This document shows positions 1-9,102 of a stretch of 64,000 nt of DNA, one piece after another. The stretch is from Caldithrix sp. (GTDB lineage Bacteria > Zhuqueibacterota > Zhuqueibacteria > Thermofontimicrobiales > Sulfurfontimicrobiaceae): contig DYKB01000012.1 of the NCBI GenBank assembly GCA_020722815.1, forward strand, positions 48,643-112,642, read 5' to 3'. A program made the translations under genes and the position numbers. Each line of letters begins with the position of its first letter. The stretch's first letter is position 1. The notes under the pieces were generated by a model. That model searched no databases and was not told the DNA's origin. It was given only the letters and a program-made list of their open reading frames with translations.

Positions 1-619
1 AAAGCACCTGAAGCATTTCGCCATTGACTTCATGATCCTGCGCCGGAATTTTGCCAAATTGTGTTTGATAAGGAGCGTGTAACCAGATGTCATCGACTAA
101 CCCGAGCAGGCGTTCCGACCAGGGCGATGGCCCGAACCATTCGGTCAGTGGCAGGAGACCATCCTTTGCATACTCAGAAGCACCAAATATAATACGATCC
201 AGTTCAGGTAATTCAAACTGAAATGTTTGTTTGGAAAAAGAATAGGTATCCGGCAGTCGATCGAGCCGGGAAGTCAGGCGCTTTTCTGTTTGCAAAATTT
301 CTTTCATTCGCGTATTAAAAAGTGACTGATCCGTAAAAGCCGTTGTCAGCACCATGAACGGGTAATTATCCGCCGCAGAATCATTGGCATTCCAGATGTC
401 TTTATCTTTACTCAAATTACGGGGGATTAAACCGGTCGCCGAATCGGTATGTGCCAGCCAGCCCTTCACAAAATGATGACTGTGTTTAAAAGCCTCATTC
501 GCCAATCTTCCATTTTCCGCGGCTTTTAAAAAAAGTGCTTCCTCGGAAGTCAGTGAACCATGCTGACACGATGTTATTGATAGTGCAATAATCAAAAGAA
601 GTCGTAAGTATTTAAGCAT
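1..619 (-). CDS. Secreted lipoprotein, C-terminus beyond the window edge
   Basis: The reading frame starts at an ATG preceded by a GGAGGA ribosome site and runs off the left edge without a stop, so about 206 N-terminal residues are visible. The start MLKYLRLLLIIALSITSC is a lipoprotein signal peptide with lipobox I-T-S-C, so the mature protein should be lipid-anchored. The visible part is rich in Trp, His and acidic residues (for example GWLAHTDSATGLIPRN near residue 50 and WNANDSAADNYPF near residue 75), a style seen in six-hairpin glycoside hydrolases and related catabolic lipoproteins, but no family motif can be fixed. It lies downstream of the symporter on the same strand, so a role in handling the substrate that the symporter imports is a plausible inference. 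Confident as a gene, unsure of function. Confidence 0.75.
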   Translation of the reverse strand, partial: MLKYLRLLLIIALSITSCQHGSLTSEEALFLKAAENGRLANEAFKHSHHFVKGWLAHTDSATGLIPRNLSKDKDIWNANDSAADNYPFMVLTTAFTDQSLFNTRMKEILQTEKRLTSRLDRLPDTYSFSKQTFQFELPELDRIIFGASEYAKDGLLPLTEWFGPSPWSERLLGLVDDIWLHAPYQTQFGKIPAQDHEVNGEMLQVL

Positions 620-680
620 ATCATATTCCTCCAGTTACTATTAGATTCTTTGCTGCGCACCGGATGACAAACCGGAATTG

Positions 681-1191
681 TCATTTAATCAATCCCCAAT
701 ACCTTCCCATCCAGTAGGGTAACCCAAAAATATCACCATGATACTCACGCAGACCGCCCTCTCCGCCGTCAATATTAAAAGCATTGTTATTAAATTTACT
801 CATTGGCCAGCCCAAAAATTTGCATCTGTCACATCGGACTCAATAAAATAATGGCCGGCCCAGGCATTATTGACCACTGCGCCGTCGGTCAGATAAACAA
901 ATTGACCTTGATAAGTATCAATCGCCTGAATTTTCATATTTATCATTGATCGATGAAGATTTTCAGGGACAAGTTTTCCTGCACCAATCGTTAACAATCC
1001 ATGATTGGATAAGACCTGAATTCGTCTGTTTCGATCTGCGCGTACTTGCTGGAGAGAAATATGATCATCTGTGCGAATAGATTTTTCGGCATAATCCTGC
1101 CAGAAAGGCGTGTCAGACCAATACATTTTATCGGAAGCTTTTAATAGTGAAAATATCAGGCAAAAAAAGGCAATAAAAGAATTGATTTCAT
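681..1191 (-). pseudogene. Frame-disrupted secreted protein gene
   Basis: An ATG at 1191 has a good ribosome site (AAAGGA) and encodes MKSILLLPFFA, the start of a signal peptide, but the frame stops at once. The continuation (CLIFSLLKASDKMYWSDT) is in another frame; the switch falls at a run of seven T (minus strand, about 1162-1168), and one extra T would restore an intact signal peptide. That second frame stays open to a TGA at 800-802, where an overlapping ATGA begins a further 40-codon stretch ending at 681. Two breaks in about 170 codons suggest a decayed or truncated gene; a sequencing error in the homopolymer could explain the first. The visible body (YLTDGAVVNNAWAGHYFIE) has no motif I recognise. 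It sits directly after the symporter. Confidence 0.5.
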
Positions 1192-1203
1192 GATGTATTC
1201 CTT

Positions 1204-2751
1204 TTATTTTTGGGGACGTGTCCACCAGGTGACGCGATCAATTTGTGCCGCCGTGGGTGCCGGCCAGAATAAACTGGCAATAGCACCGACGGTTAACACG
1301 GTCAAGTTTCCAAATACACTTATCATAAAGGGATGAATTGAGCTTGAGATGCTCCGTGGCAATGCTTTCATATGGCTCAGTGTTAACCAGAGAATGACAA
1401 TCACGCCAACAATCACCCCAACTAAAGCTCCCCGATTATTGGCATGTTTAAAGAAAAATCCCAACAAGAAAAGTCCACCCAGGCCGCCGGCAAACACAGC
1501 ACCGATGAAAAATCCAAGGTCCAGAAAAGCTTCCGTTTCTAAAAGTGAAAGTGCCCAGGCAGCAACCATCATAAACATACCCAGAATAACAGTAATAATA
1601 CGAGCAAATTTAAGATAATAGGCGTCGGATTTATTGGTAACAAAATAACGTTGGTACCAATCAATTGAAATAACCGAGGCGGAAGCATTCAATCCGGAAG
1701 AGATGGTGGACATGGCAGCCGCCAGGAGCGCTGCGATAACAAAGCCACTCATGCCAACGGGCAATTGTGTGACGATAAAATGAGGAAACACCTGATCCGC
1801 TTTTATATTAGTGGGGAGTAAGGCGGGATTTAGCTGGTAAAATACCCAGAGACAGGTTCCAACAAGCATGAAAAGTACCCAAATTGGGATACAGCCCAGC
1901 CCCACCATCCATGTTGCGCGTCTCGCTCCCTGATCCGTACCTGGCGCCGCATAACGCTGAATTTTAACCTGATCTGTTGATAATTCCTGGATATTATTCA
2001 TAATACCGGAAAATGCAAAAATCCAGAAAGTGTCGCGTGTCAAATCAAAATCCCAGGAGGTTGTTAAATCGAATTTATGAGCGGCGGCAGCAAGATTGAA
2101 AACCTCAAAAATGCCGCCATCAACTTTAATAAAAACAATAAAAATCGTCAGCAGTCCGCCGCCGATTAATATAAAAGTCTGGGCAACATCAGTCCAGACA
2201 ACGGCCTCCAATCCCCCCAGGACTGTATAAAATGTTAAAATAATCCCGACTAAAATAATTCTAAAAATTAAACTCCAGCCGGTTGGAACTTCCATGGCCT
2301 GGGTCACTAGAAATAGTACCGAGCCAATTCTAAAAATTTGGCCAATCAGAAAGACGATACTGGTATAATTTCGGGTCCAACTCCCAAATCGATGTTGAAA
2401 ATATTCGTAGGCGCTCAGAAAGAGGCTTCGACGATAGAAAATAATAAAAAAATAAATACCGATTAAAGCCGCCAGGGGTAACATTAATCCTTGCATGAGC
2501 CGGCTCCAATTCCCCTGATAGGCAGAACCCGGATATGCCAGAAAAGTGACCGAACTAATCGCTGTTCCCAATAATGAAAAGCCAATTGCCCAACCCGGCA
2601 TCGACCGGCCACCAACAAAAAAATCTTCAGTTTTTTTAATTTTGCGCGTTGTCCAGATACCCAGGAGAACCATGCCCAGAAAATACAGCCCAATCATCAA
2701 AATATCGCCCGTTCTGAAGTTAACTTGCTCAGTCAATTTGTATTCCTCCAT
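1204..2751 (-). CDS. Sodium:solute symporter (SSS family)
   Basis: A 515-residue polytopic inner-membrane protein with about 13 hydrophobic segments and the typical SSS opening: a first helix, then RKIKKTEDFFVGGRSMPGWA and a Gly/Ser-rich second helix. The family couples inward Na+ flux to uptake of sugars, sialic acids, amino acids or similar solutes; the substrate cannot be read from the sequence. The start is uncertain. The ATG at 2751 has a weak ribosome site, whereas codons 2-3 (GAG GAA after ATG) themselves form a GGAGGA site correctly spaced before a TTG at 2736, which may be the true start and would remove five residues. It is the first gene of a minus-strand group with the broken secreted gene and the lipoprotein, facing away from the SDR gene at 3016. 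Confidence 0.9.
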   Translation of the reverse strand: MEEYKLTEQVNFRTGDILMIGLYFLGMVLLGIWTTRKIKKTEDFFVGGRSMPGWAIGFSLLGTAISSVTFLAYPGSAYQGNWSRLMQGLMLPLAALIGIYFFIIFYRRSLFLSAYEYFQHRFGSWTRNYTSIVFLIGQIFRIGSVLFLVTQAMEVPTGWSLIFRIILVGIILTFYTVLGGLEAVVWTDVAQTFILIGGGLLTIFIVFIKVDGGIFEVFNLAAAAHKFDLTTSWDFDLTRDTFWIFAFSGIMNNIQELSTDQVKIQRYAAPGTDQGARRATWMVGLGCIPIWVLFMLVGTCLWVFYQLNPALLPTNIKADQVFPHFIVTQLPVGMSGFVIAALLAAAMSTISSGLNASASVISIDWYQRYFVTNKSDAYYLKFARIITVILGMFMMVAAWALSLLETEAFLDLGFFIGAVFAGGLGGLFLLGFFFKHANNRGALVGVIVGVIVILWLTLSHMKALPRSISSSIHPFMISVFGNLTVLTVGAIASLFWPAPTAAQIDRVTWWTRPQK

Positions 2752-3015
2752 TTTTAAGTTCCCGTTCGATGACTTAGTCAGAATTTAAGTCCATAACTAT
2801 GAAAAAAAATTGTCTTGAAATTTCATTGAACTATCTACAAAATATTTTTCTACTTTTCAAGCTAAAAATTTCATATTCAAAGTCCTTGCTATTCGCAAAT
2901 TAATTTTATATTTTTATCTGTCCTGGAATTTTCACAAATTTTTCAGCTCAAAATCCTGAAAGAAATAAATTGAATTAAGATCAAGAATTAAATCAGGCAT
3001 TGGGAGGAATATATT

Positions 3016-4005
3016 ATGAAAGTGCTCTTTATTGGCGGTACCGGCGTCATCAGTTCTGCCTGTTCAAAATTATGTATTGAAAAAGGAATGGAACTCTATC
3101 TTTTAAATCGTGGGCAAACGAACTCTGCAATGCCTGATAAAGCAAAACTTATTCAGGCCGATATTCGGGACCCCAAAGCCGCAGCGAATGCTTTAAAGGG
3201 TAAAACATTCGATGTCGTGGTTAATTGGGTGGCTTACACGGTTGACCATATTGAAATGGATCTGAATTTATTTCTAAATCGGACACATCAATATATTTTC
3301 ATCAGTTCGGCTTCGGCCTATCACAAGCCGATTCTGAATTTACCTATTACGGAATCCACACCTTTACATAATCCCTACTGGCGATATTCACGGAATAAAA
3401 TCGCCTGTGAAGAGCGGTTGATCAGCGCCTATCGGGAGCAAAATTTTCCGGTTACCATCGTCCGTCCTTCACATACGTATAATGAAACAAAAATTCCAAT
3501 TCATGGTGGTTATGCGGCGATTGCCCGAATGCGGCAGGGTAAAAAAATTATCGTTCATGGCGATGGGACCTCACTCTGGGTACTCACGCATCATGCCGAT
3601 TTTGCAGTGGGATTCGTGGGTCTTCTGGGGAATCACCACACCATCGGGGAAATTTTTCATATCACATCTGATGAAGTCCTCACCTGGAATCAAATTTATG
3701 ATATTCTGGCACAAAAAGCTGGCGGCACCGCCCCAAAAGTCTACCTTCCTTCCACTGTCATTGCCCAATATGATGCTGAGTGGGGGGCAGGTTTGTTAGG
3801 AGATAAGGCTCATAGTGTTATCTTTGACAATACGAAAATTAAACGGTTTGTTCCCGAATTTAACGCCAGCATATCGTTCTCACAAGGGGCCGAGGAAATA
3901 ATTAAATGGTATGATAAAAATCCATCCGCCCAAATCGCTCCTCCCGAATTTGATAAATTGATGGATCAAATGGTTGCTGCTGCTGAATCCATTTATAATG
4001 GATGA
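3016..4005 (+). CDS. NAD-dependent epimerase/dehydratase-type extended SDR
   Basis: A 329-residue cytoplasmic protein of the extended short-chain dehydrogenase/reductase superfamily. The N-terminus MKVLFIGGTGVIS is a Rossmann dinucleotide loop (GGTGxxS), and the catalytic pair Y124-x3-K128 is visible in YSRNK. The ribosome site GGGAGGA sits just ahead of the ATG. Such proteins act on nucleotide-sugars or related sugars (epimerisation, dehydration or reduction), with the C-terminal part choosing the substrate. The closest style is the NAD-dependent epimerases common in FCB and planctomycete genomes; the exact substrate is not readable. The MutS-like gene follows after 33 bases on the same strand, probably in the same transcript, with no obvious shared pathway. 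Confidence 0.88.
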   Translation: MKVLFIGGTGVISSACSKLCIEKGMELYLLNRGQTNSAMPDKAKLIQADIRDPKAAANALKGKTFDVVVNWVAYTVDHIEMDLNLFLNRTHQYIFISSASAYHKPILNLPITESTPLHNPYWRYSRNKIACEERLISAYREQNFPVTIVRPSHTYNETKIPIHGGYAAIARMRQGKKIIVHGDGTSLWVLTHHADFAVGFVGLLGNHHTIGEIFHITSDEVLTWNQIYDILAQKAGGTAPKVYLPSTVIAQYDAEWGAGLLGDKAHSVIFDNTKIKRFVPEFNASISFSQGAEEIIKWYDKNPSAQIAPPEFDKLMDQMVAAAESIYNG

Positions 4006-4038
4006 GGTGGCTCATTTTTAATAGGAAATATTAAGCGA

Positions 4039-5880
4039 ATGATTGCGAGAAAACAAAGACTTGACGCACTAAAAAATCTCATTCGACGTACCGAAAATAA
4101 AGTAAATTATTTGCGAAAGCGAACAAATGCCTTTTCCTGGTACCGATTATTTATTTTCCTGGGCGGAATCGTGCTCAGTTTCATTTTTTTCTGGATTGAT
4201 AAGCCGCTGACTATCGGATTTATTTTTTTCTTTATCATTGGATTCAACATCGTCGCCTATTATCATCGTCGCTATGAAGCCAGTTTAAAAAAATTTGAAT
4301 TCTGGCTTAAAATCAAATCCACACATCTTGCCCGGATGCTGTTGGATTGGGAGAAAATTCCCGTTCCACCGTACCAAAAGCCGCAAGCTGACCATCCGTT
4401 TGAAATTGATCTGGATATTAAAGGTGAAAAATCACTGCACCATCTGCTGGACTTATCGATATCGCATAATGGCAGCGAACGTCTGCTCAACTGGTTCCTC
4501 CAGGAAACGCCGGACATCGAATTAATTCAAAAACGACAGAATTTGATTCGGGAACTTATTCCCGAGACACGTTTTCGGGATCGCCTGCTGCTTTCTTTTC
4601 AACTGGTGAATCCTGCCCGACTGGAAGGCAGGAAATTATTAGAATGGTTTAAACATACGCGCCTGGTAAAGGCTTTTCGTCAGGTGTTAACTTCATCGTT
4701 TATCCTAACCTTCCTCAACTGGTTGCTTTTTATGCTGAGTGCGCGGAATTTAATTTCGAATAAATGGCTCATTCTTTCACTGACGGTTTATGTGATTATC
4801 TACTTTTATTTCAGTCATTATCGCGAATCGATATTTGAAGATGCCACATTTCTCGAAAACGAATTGCAGCAATTGATGTCGATATTTACTTATCTGGAAC
4901 GATATTCCTATTCGCGAACACCGGAACTTGCGCAGTTATGCAAACCGTTTCAAAATTTGAAAATTAAACCAACTCATCAATTAAAAGCTATGAAATCAAT
5001 TAATTTCGCAATTGGATTGCGAATGAATTATCTCGTTGGTCTCATCCTGAATATTTTGTTTCCCTGGGATTTTTATTGGGGTTATCGTCTAAATCAACTG
5101 AAACTGAAGCTTCAGACTCAATTTCCAGCATGGCTCAACATCTGTTTTGAATTGGAAGCCCTGATTTCAATTGCAAATTTTGGTTATTTAAATCCGGAAT
5201 TTAATTTCCCCAGAATAAAAAATGCATCATCACGCCCTGACATGTCTTTTAAAGCGAATGCGCTTGGGCATCCGCTGATTCCGGCGGCCGATCGAATTTG
5301 TAATGATGTTGTATTAAACTCAACCCGACAAATTCTGTTGATTACCGGCTCTAATATGTCGGGAAAAAGTACTTTTTTACGGACGGTGGGGATCAATCTT
5401 TGCCTGGCGTTTGCCGGTGCGCCGGTGAATGCACAAACCTGTGAAACAGCGCTTTTTCATCTGTTTACCTGTGTTAAAATAAATGACTCGATTACCGCCG
5501 GCTTTTCTCAGTTTTATGCGGAAGTAAAACGTCTGAAAGTACTACTTGAGCGATTAAATTCAACCGATAAGATGCCGATTTTCTTTTTAATCGATGAAAT
5601 TTTTAAAGGAACGAACAATCGTGAACGGTTGATTGGAAGTCGCGCCTATACACAAAATTTAATTGGAAAACATGGATTAGGTATCGTGACAACACACGAT
5701 CTGGAATTGACCCGATTAGCTGATATTTCACAACATATTCAAAATTTTCACTTTAGGGAAGAAATAGCCGATGGAAAAATGATTTTTGATTATAAATTGC
5801 GCCCCGGTCCATGTCCAACCACTAACGCCCTTATCATCATGCGGCTGGAGGGTTTACCGGTGTCTGAATCGGGTTTATAA
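4039..5880 (+). CDS. Membrane-anchored MutS-like ATPase
   Basis: 613 residues. Hydrophobic segments lie near residues 35-55 and 58-75, with another pair around 210-255, so the N-terminal half is probably membrane-bound. The C-terminal half is a MutS-type ATPase: Walker A GSNMSGKST at about 437-445, Walker B with FFLIDEIFKGTN at about 515, and a TTHD switch near 554. It lacks the mismatch-recognition domain I of true MutS and is shorter, so it belongs to the uncharacterised 'MutS family DNA mismatch repair' paralogues widespread in Bacteroidota and related phyla rather than to the MutHLS pathway. A role in mismatch repair should not be assumed. It follows the SDR gene closely. Confidence 0.85.
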   Translation: MIARKQRLDALKNLIRRTENKVNYLRKRTNAFSWYRLFIFLGGIVLSFIFFWIDKPLTIGFIFFFIIGFNIVAYYHRRYEASLKKFEFWLKIKSTHLARMLLDWEKIPVPPYQKPQADHPFEIDLDIKGEKSLHHLLDLSISHNGSERLLNWFLQETPDIELIQKRQNLIRELIPETRFRDRLLLSFQLVNPARLEGRKLLEWFKHTRLVKAFRQVLTSSFILTFLNWLLFMLSARNLISNKWLILSLTVYVIIYFYFSHYRESIFEDATFLENELQQLMSIFTYLERYSYSRTPELAQLCKPFQNLKIKPTHQLKAMKSINFAIGLRMNYLVGLILNILFPWDFYWGYRLNQLKLKLQTQFPAWLNICFELEALISIANFGYLNPEFNFPRIKNASSRPDMSFKANALGHPLIPAADRICNDVVLNSTRQILLITGSNMSGKSTFLRTVGINLCLAFAGAPVNAQTCETALFHLFTCVKINDSITAGFSQFYAEVKRLKVLLERLNSTDKMPIFFLIDEIFKGTNNRERLIGSRAYTQNLIGKHGLGIVTTHDLELTRLADISQHIQNFHFREEIADGKMIFDYKLRPGPCPTTNALIIMRLEGLPVSESGL

Positions 5881-5882
5881 AG

Positions 5883-5957
5883 CATCAGGTATTATTGCTG
5901 AAATTCTAAAATGAAGTATTTTTTCGCTGGTGAAGTCGTTATTGTTGCCATACAGCC
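5883..5957. repeat. PAL1 repeat, left-end fragment
   Basis: The stretch with CTGAAATTCTAAAATGAAGT and GGTGAAGTCGTT matches the left arm of the ~213-bp PAL1 palindrome found complete at 13409-13621, 44079-44292 and 60098-60310. It breaks off where the MITE-like element begins, and the other PAL1 arm is not recognisable on the far side. Confidence 0.55.
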
Positions 5958-6013
5958 CATAGCCGTCAGACTAAGATTATAACTATCTGAATTTTAACAA
6001 GTTACTCTTGAAT

Positions 6014-6112
6014 TGCCACGAGCTTTAGCTCATGGTTAAATGAGAATCCCACTTAATCACCGGGCTTTTAAGCCCGAGTCCTGTTATACACCTGTGGGTT
6101 AAAACCCACTTA
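6014..6112. repeat. REP-like hairpin trio
   Basis: Three short palindromes follow one another: CCACGAGCTTTAGCTCATGG, CGGGCTTTTAAGCCCG and GTGGGTTAAAACCCAC. The same three, reordered, occur at 59950-60050. Such hairpins resemble the REP sequences mobilised by TnpA-REP (RAYT) transposases; no such enzyme is in the window. Confidence 0.6.
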
Positions 6113-6147
6113 TTAAACTTTGGAAGCAATTTGATCCACAAACTGAA

Positions 6148-6296
6148 GAAGCCTGTCCGAGAACTAACTTTGCGAAGGTTTTTGAGTGGGTATAACTATA
6201 TATATTTGAATATTTCAATTTTAATCTATATATTGTGTTGTTTTTAACCTTCGCAAGGTTATTATTGGCCAATTTTATAGTTCCCGGACAGCCTCT
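6148..6296. mobile_element. Element D copy 1 (about 149-bp inverted-repeat element)
   Basis: Ends are GCCTGTCCGAGAACTA and, in reverse complement, GGCTGTCCGGGAACTA. An inner stem pairs AACTTTGCGAAGGTT with AACCTTCGCAAGGTT. The second copy at 60374-60520 shares ends, stem and the central TTTCAATTTTAATCT block. It is embedded in MITE-1 copy 1. Confidence 0.65.
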
Positions 6297-6613
6297 GAAA
6301 CTTATGGCTATTCATTTGTTTTTTAATCTTAACCTGACGAATATGGGCTGACTCCCTTGCTTTTAATGCAATTCGAGAAATCCCTTTGGCGGTTATTGAA
6401 AAACTTAACTATATCGCCATCAAAAAATTTCAATTTTTTAAAAATTTTGGGAACAAATAGAAATTGCAGCGTTTAATATTTTATTTATTCCAAAATGCCA
6501 ATTGTTTAATGTTCCTGCACATCAATTTTTTGATTTAACTTATATAAAAAACAACAGTTCAAAGAAAAAAAACATGTGAGTACAAATTTATATATTTTAA
6601 GAAGGAAAACGCT

Positions 6614-6733
6614 TTGGTAACTATCGAATTTCGTCTGGTACGAAATCGCGTTGAGAAATATTTGGATATTTCGTACCGATATCGACTGAAAGCGGTAAAT
6701 CCTTTGAAAAAGATCATCCAGTGTTCGGGATGA
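6614..6733 (+). CDS. Possible small protein (39 residues), doubtful
   Basis: A TTG start with a well-placed AAGAAGGAAAA site opens a short frame reading MVTIEFRLVRNRVEKY and ending QCSG. The protein is basic and without a membrane segment. Nothing is recognised. It overlaps an inverted repeat, so it may be only chance reading through a structured region. The rest of the long gap (6346-7111) is AT-rich and shows no other gene. Confidence 0.2.
   Translation: MVTIEFRLVRNRVEKYLDISYRYRLKAVNPLKKIIQCSG
6637..6677. repeat. Perfect 10-bp inverted repeat
   Basis: GGTACGAAAT and ATTTCGTACC are exact reverse complements 21 bases apart, upstream of the ABC exporter genes. It could be a regulatory hairpin or a transposon remnant; there is no T-tract, so it is not a standard terminator. 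Confidence 0.4.
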
Positions 6734-7111
6734 ATGCTAATTTTTTCAAGTACAACCGATTCTATTCTCTCTGCATCTTACACTTACTACGGATTTTCTC
6801 AAATTTAGCCAATCCCATCCCTGGAATTATCCTGGTTGCGGAATTTATTCGAATCCGTTTCAGGTTAATATTGAATCTTCTGGATTTCTGCTTTTCAAAT
6901 AATCTAATTTTAAATTAAACTTAAAGCTTGTTCATTTTAATCTAATTTGAGGTTAATAAAAAACCTTTTCAGGTTAAATTTAAACAATTCAGTTGGTCGC
7001 TTTTCGGGTTGTCCGCTATAAATGGAAATTTGTTGCGATAGTCCAAATATCTATCGCCAGTTAAAATTTGCCAATACATGCACGCTTTCATTATTAAAAA
7101 TGGGAAAAAAT

Positions 7112-8923
7112 ATGCGCCAAAAGTTAAAATTTTTGTTAGGTTTGATGAAAGGATTCAGAAGTCTTTACCTGCTGTCGATGCTCGTTTTGGCGCTGGCAAC
7201 GGTTACTTCGCTTGCCAGGCCATTGGTCGTCCGAACCACTATTGATTCGATTATTGGTGATAAACCAATGATTGATCTTCCCCAATGGGCGAACGCCGTC
7301 TTGAATATGTTGGGAGGACGGCGTGTATTGATTAAAAATCTCTGGATAGTGTGTCTGGTTCTGGTCGGCTTGTCGCTGATTAATGGTGCGTTGTCCTTTT
7401 TAAAAGGGAAGTGGACAGCTATCACGTCAGAATCCATCGCCCGGAAGTTACGGGAAAAGCTTTATAATCATATTCAACATCTGTCGTACGATTACCATGT
7501 GAAGGCGGATACGGGGGATCTCATTCAACGCTGTTCTTCAGATGTGGATACGGTTCATCGCTTCCTGGGTTTCCAATTCATTGAACTTGGAAATAGTCTG
7601 TTTATGATACTGGCTGTCGTACCAATTATGCTTTCAATGGATTCAAGAATGACCATTATGTCGATGTTAACCGTACCGACTCTGATTATGTTTTCCCTGA
7701 TATTCTTTAAAAGGATAAAAAATACTTTTCAGGAAACAGATGAGGCCGAAGCCCGGTTGTCGACGGTACTCCAGGAAAATTTAACCGGTGTCAGAGTTGT
7801 TCGTGCATTTGCCCGGCAGAATTATGAAATTAAAAAATTTGATGAGGCCAATAAAGGCTTTCGGAGTTTAAATTACCATCTGATTCAATTGTACGGTTAC
7901 TTCTGGTCAATTTCAGATTCAATCAGTCTGTTTCAGATAGGATTGGTGATTCTGCCAGGAACGTATTGGGCAGCAACTGGTCAAATAAGTTTAGGGACGC
8001 TGGTTGCGTTTATCACTTATGTGGAAATGTTTATCTGGCCAGTCCGGCAAATGGGGCGTCTTTTAACCGATTTAGGAAAAACCATGGTCTCGTTAACCCG
8101 TATTAAAGAGGTTTTGGATACGCCGCAAGAAGATTATCGGCCAGATGGACTTAAACCGGAAATTCAGGGTGTCATTGAATTTCAGAATGTTGCTTTTAGC
8201 TACGATGAAAGGCGGCCGATTTTAAATAATATTTCATTTAAAATCAAAAAGGGCCAAACCGTGGCAATTTTAGGCGCTACTGGGAGCGGAAAAAGCTCTT
8301 TGGTTCAATTATTACCGGCATTGTACGACTATACCGCCGGATCAATCAAGATTGATGGATATGAGTTAAAAGAAATTGACCGAAAATGGTTACGGAAAAA
8401 TGTTGGAATTGTGTTACAGGAACCATTTTTATTCTCAAAATCGGTTCGGGAAAATATTCGCCTGGCTTTTAAAGATGCTTCTGAGGATGAAGTCACTACT
8501 GCGGCTACCATGGCCGCGATTCATGATGTCATTCTGGAATTCGAAAATGGCTATGATACGGCTGTTGGTGAAAAAGGCATTACGCTTTCAGGTGGACAAA
8601 AGCAGCGGGTGGCTATCTCCCGGACGTTAATTCAAAAGCCACCAATCCTGATTTTGGATGATTCACTCAGCGCCGTTGATACCGAAACCGATGCCATGAT
8701 TCGTCGCGCTCTGGCGCAAAACGGTCATTCCATGACAAAAATTATTATTTCGCATCGAATAACCACAATTTCTGAAGCGGATTTAATTCTGGTTCTGGAA
8801 AATGGTGAAATTGTTCAATCAGGCACACATGAGCAACTTATTCACCAGCCGGGATTGTATCAACGAATATGGTTCATTCAGAATAAATTGGAATCTGAAA
8901 TTTTTGTAGAAAATGGGGTTTAG
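7112..8923 (+). CDS. ABC exporter half-transporter, degenerate-site subunit
   Basis: A fused membrane-plus-ATPase half transporter of about 603 residues with six transmembrane segments in the N-terminal half and a nucleotide-binding domain with Walker A GATGSGKSS (about 390), signature LSGGQKQR (about 492) and Walker B ILILDD (about 513). The residue after the Walker B Asp is Asp rather than the catalytic Glu, the mark of the degenerate site in heterodimeric exporters such as TM287/288 and BmrCD. The chosen ATG has GGGA seven bases upstream; the frame is open back to an ATG at 7022, but the extra residues look non-membrane and unrelated. With the next gene it should form a heterodimer exporting drugs, lipids or peptides; the cargo is unknown. 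Confidence 0.9.
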   Translation: MRQKLKFLLGLMKGFRSLYLLSMLVLALATVTSLARPLVVRTTIDSIIGDKPMIDLPQWANAVLNMLGGRRVLIKNLWIVCLVLVGLSLINGALSFLKGKWTAITSESIARKLREKLYNHIQHLSYDYHVKADTGDLIQRCSSDVDTVHRFLGFQFIELGNSLFMILAVVPIMLSMDSRMTIMSMLTVPTLIMFSLIFFKRIKNTFQETDEAEARLSTVLQENLTGVRVVRAFARQNYEIKKFDEANKGFRSLNYHLIQLYGYFWSISDSISLFQIGLVILPGTYWAATGQISLGTLVAFITYVEMFIWPVRQMGRLLTDLGKTMVSLTRIKEVLDTPQEDYRPDGLKPEIQGVIEFQNVAFSYDERRPILNNISFKIKKGQTVAILGATGSGKSSLVQLLPALYDYTAGSIKIDGYELKEIDRKWLRKNVGIVLQEPFLFSKSVRENIRLAFKDASEDEVTTAATMAAIHDVILEFENGYDTAVGEKGITLSGGQKQRVAISRTLIQKPPILILDDSLSAVDTETDAMIRRALAQNGHSMTKIIISHRITTISEADLILVLENGEIVQSGTHEQLIHQPGLYQRIWFIQNKLESEIFVENGV

Positions 8924-8950
8924 ATTTTGAATTTTGTGAAACATCCTCAA

Positions 8951-9029
8951 CCTGTCATTCTGGGTCAGCGAAGAATTTCCTATTAACTGGCGCCGATGCT
9001 TCGTTCGGCAAAAAAAATCTGAATGACAG
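8951..9029. repeat. Dispersed palindromic repeat (GTCATTC type)
   Basis: TGTCATTC on the left and GAATGACA on the right flank a structured stretch between the two exporter genes. Related 'GTCATTGCGA...TCGCAATGAC' palindromes occur at 41617-41735 and 42812-42898. Confidence 0.45.
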
Positions 9030-9102
9030 CTTTAATACTGTTTTCCTGAAAACTAAATACCTGACTAGCGAAGCGCCTGTAGTGTAAATTTTTGGAGGCA
9101 TT

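Larger units (their letters stand above)
5958..6345. mobile_element. MITE-like element (MITE-1 family) copy 1
   Basis: The ends are inverted repeats: CATAGCCGTCAGACTAAGAT on the left and ATCTTAACCTGACGAATATG on the right, imperfectly complementary. The same ends bound 47460-47682 and 59908-60588. About 388 bp, no coding capacity. The interior holds REP-like hairpins and element D. No clear target duplication remains at this copy. Confidence 0.6.

Noticed and set aside
6721..6918. 65-residue open frame in the gap before the exporter genes
   Set aside because: No ribosome site, AT-rich composition and no family resemblance; it looks like chance.
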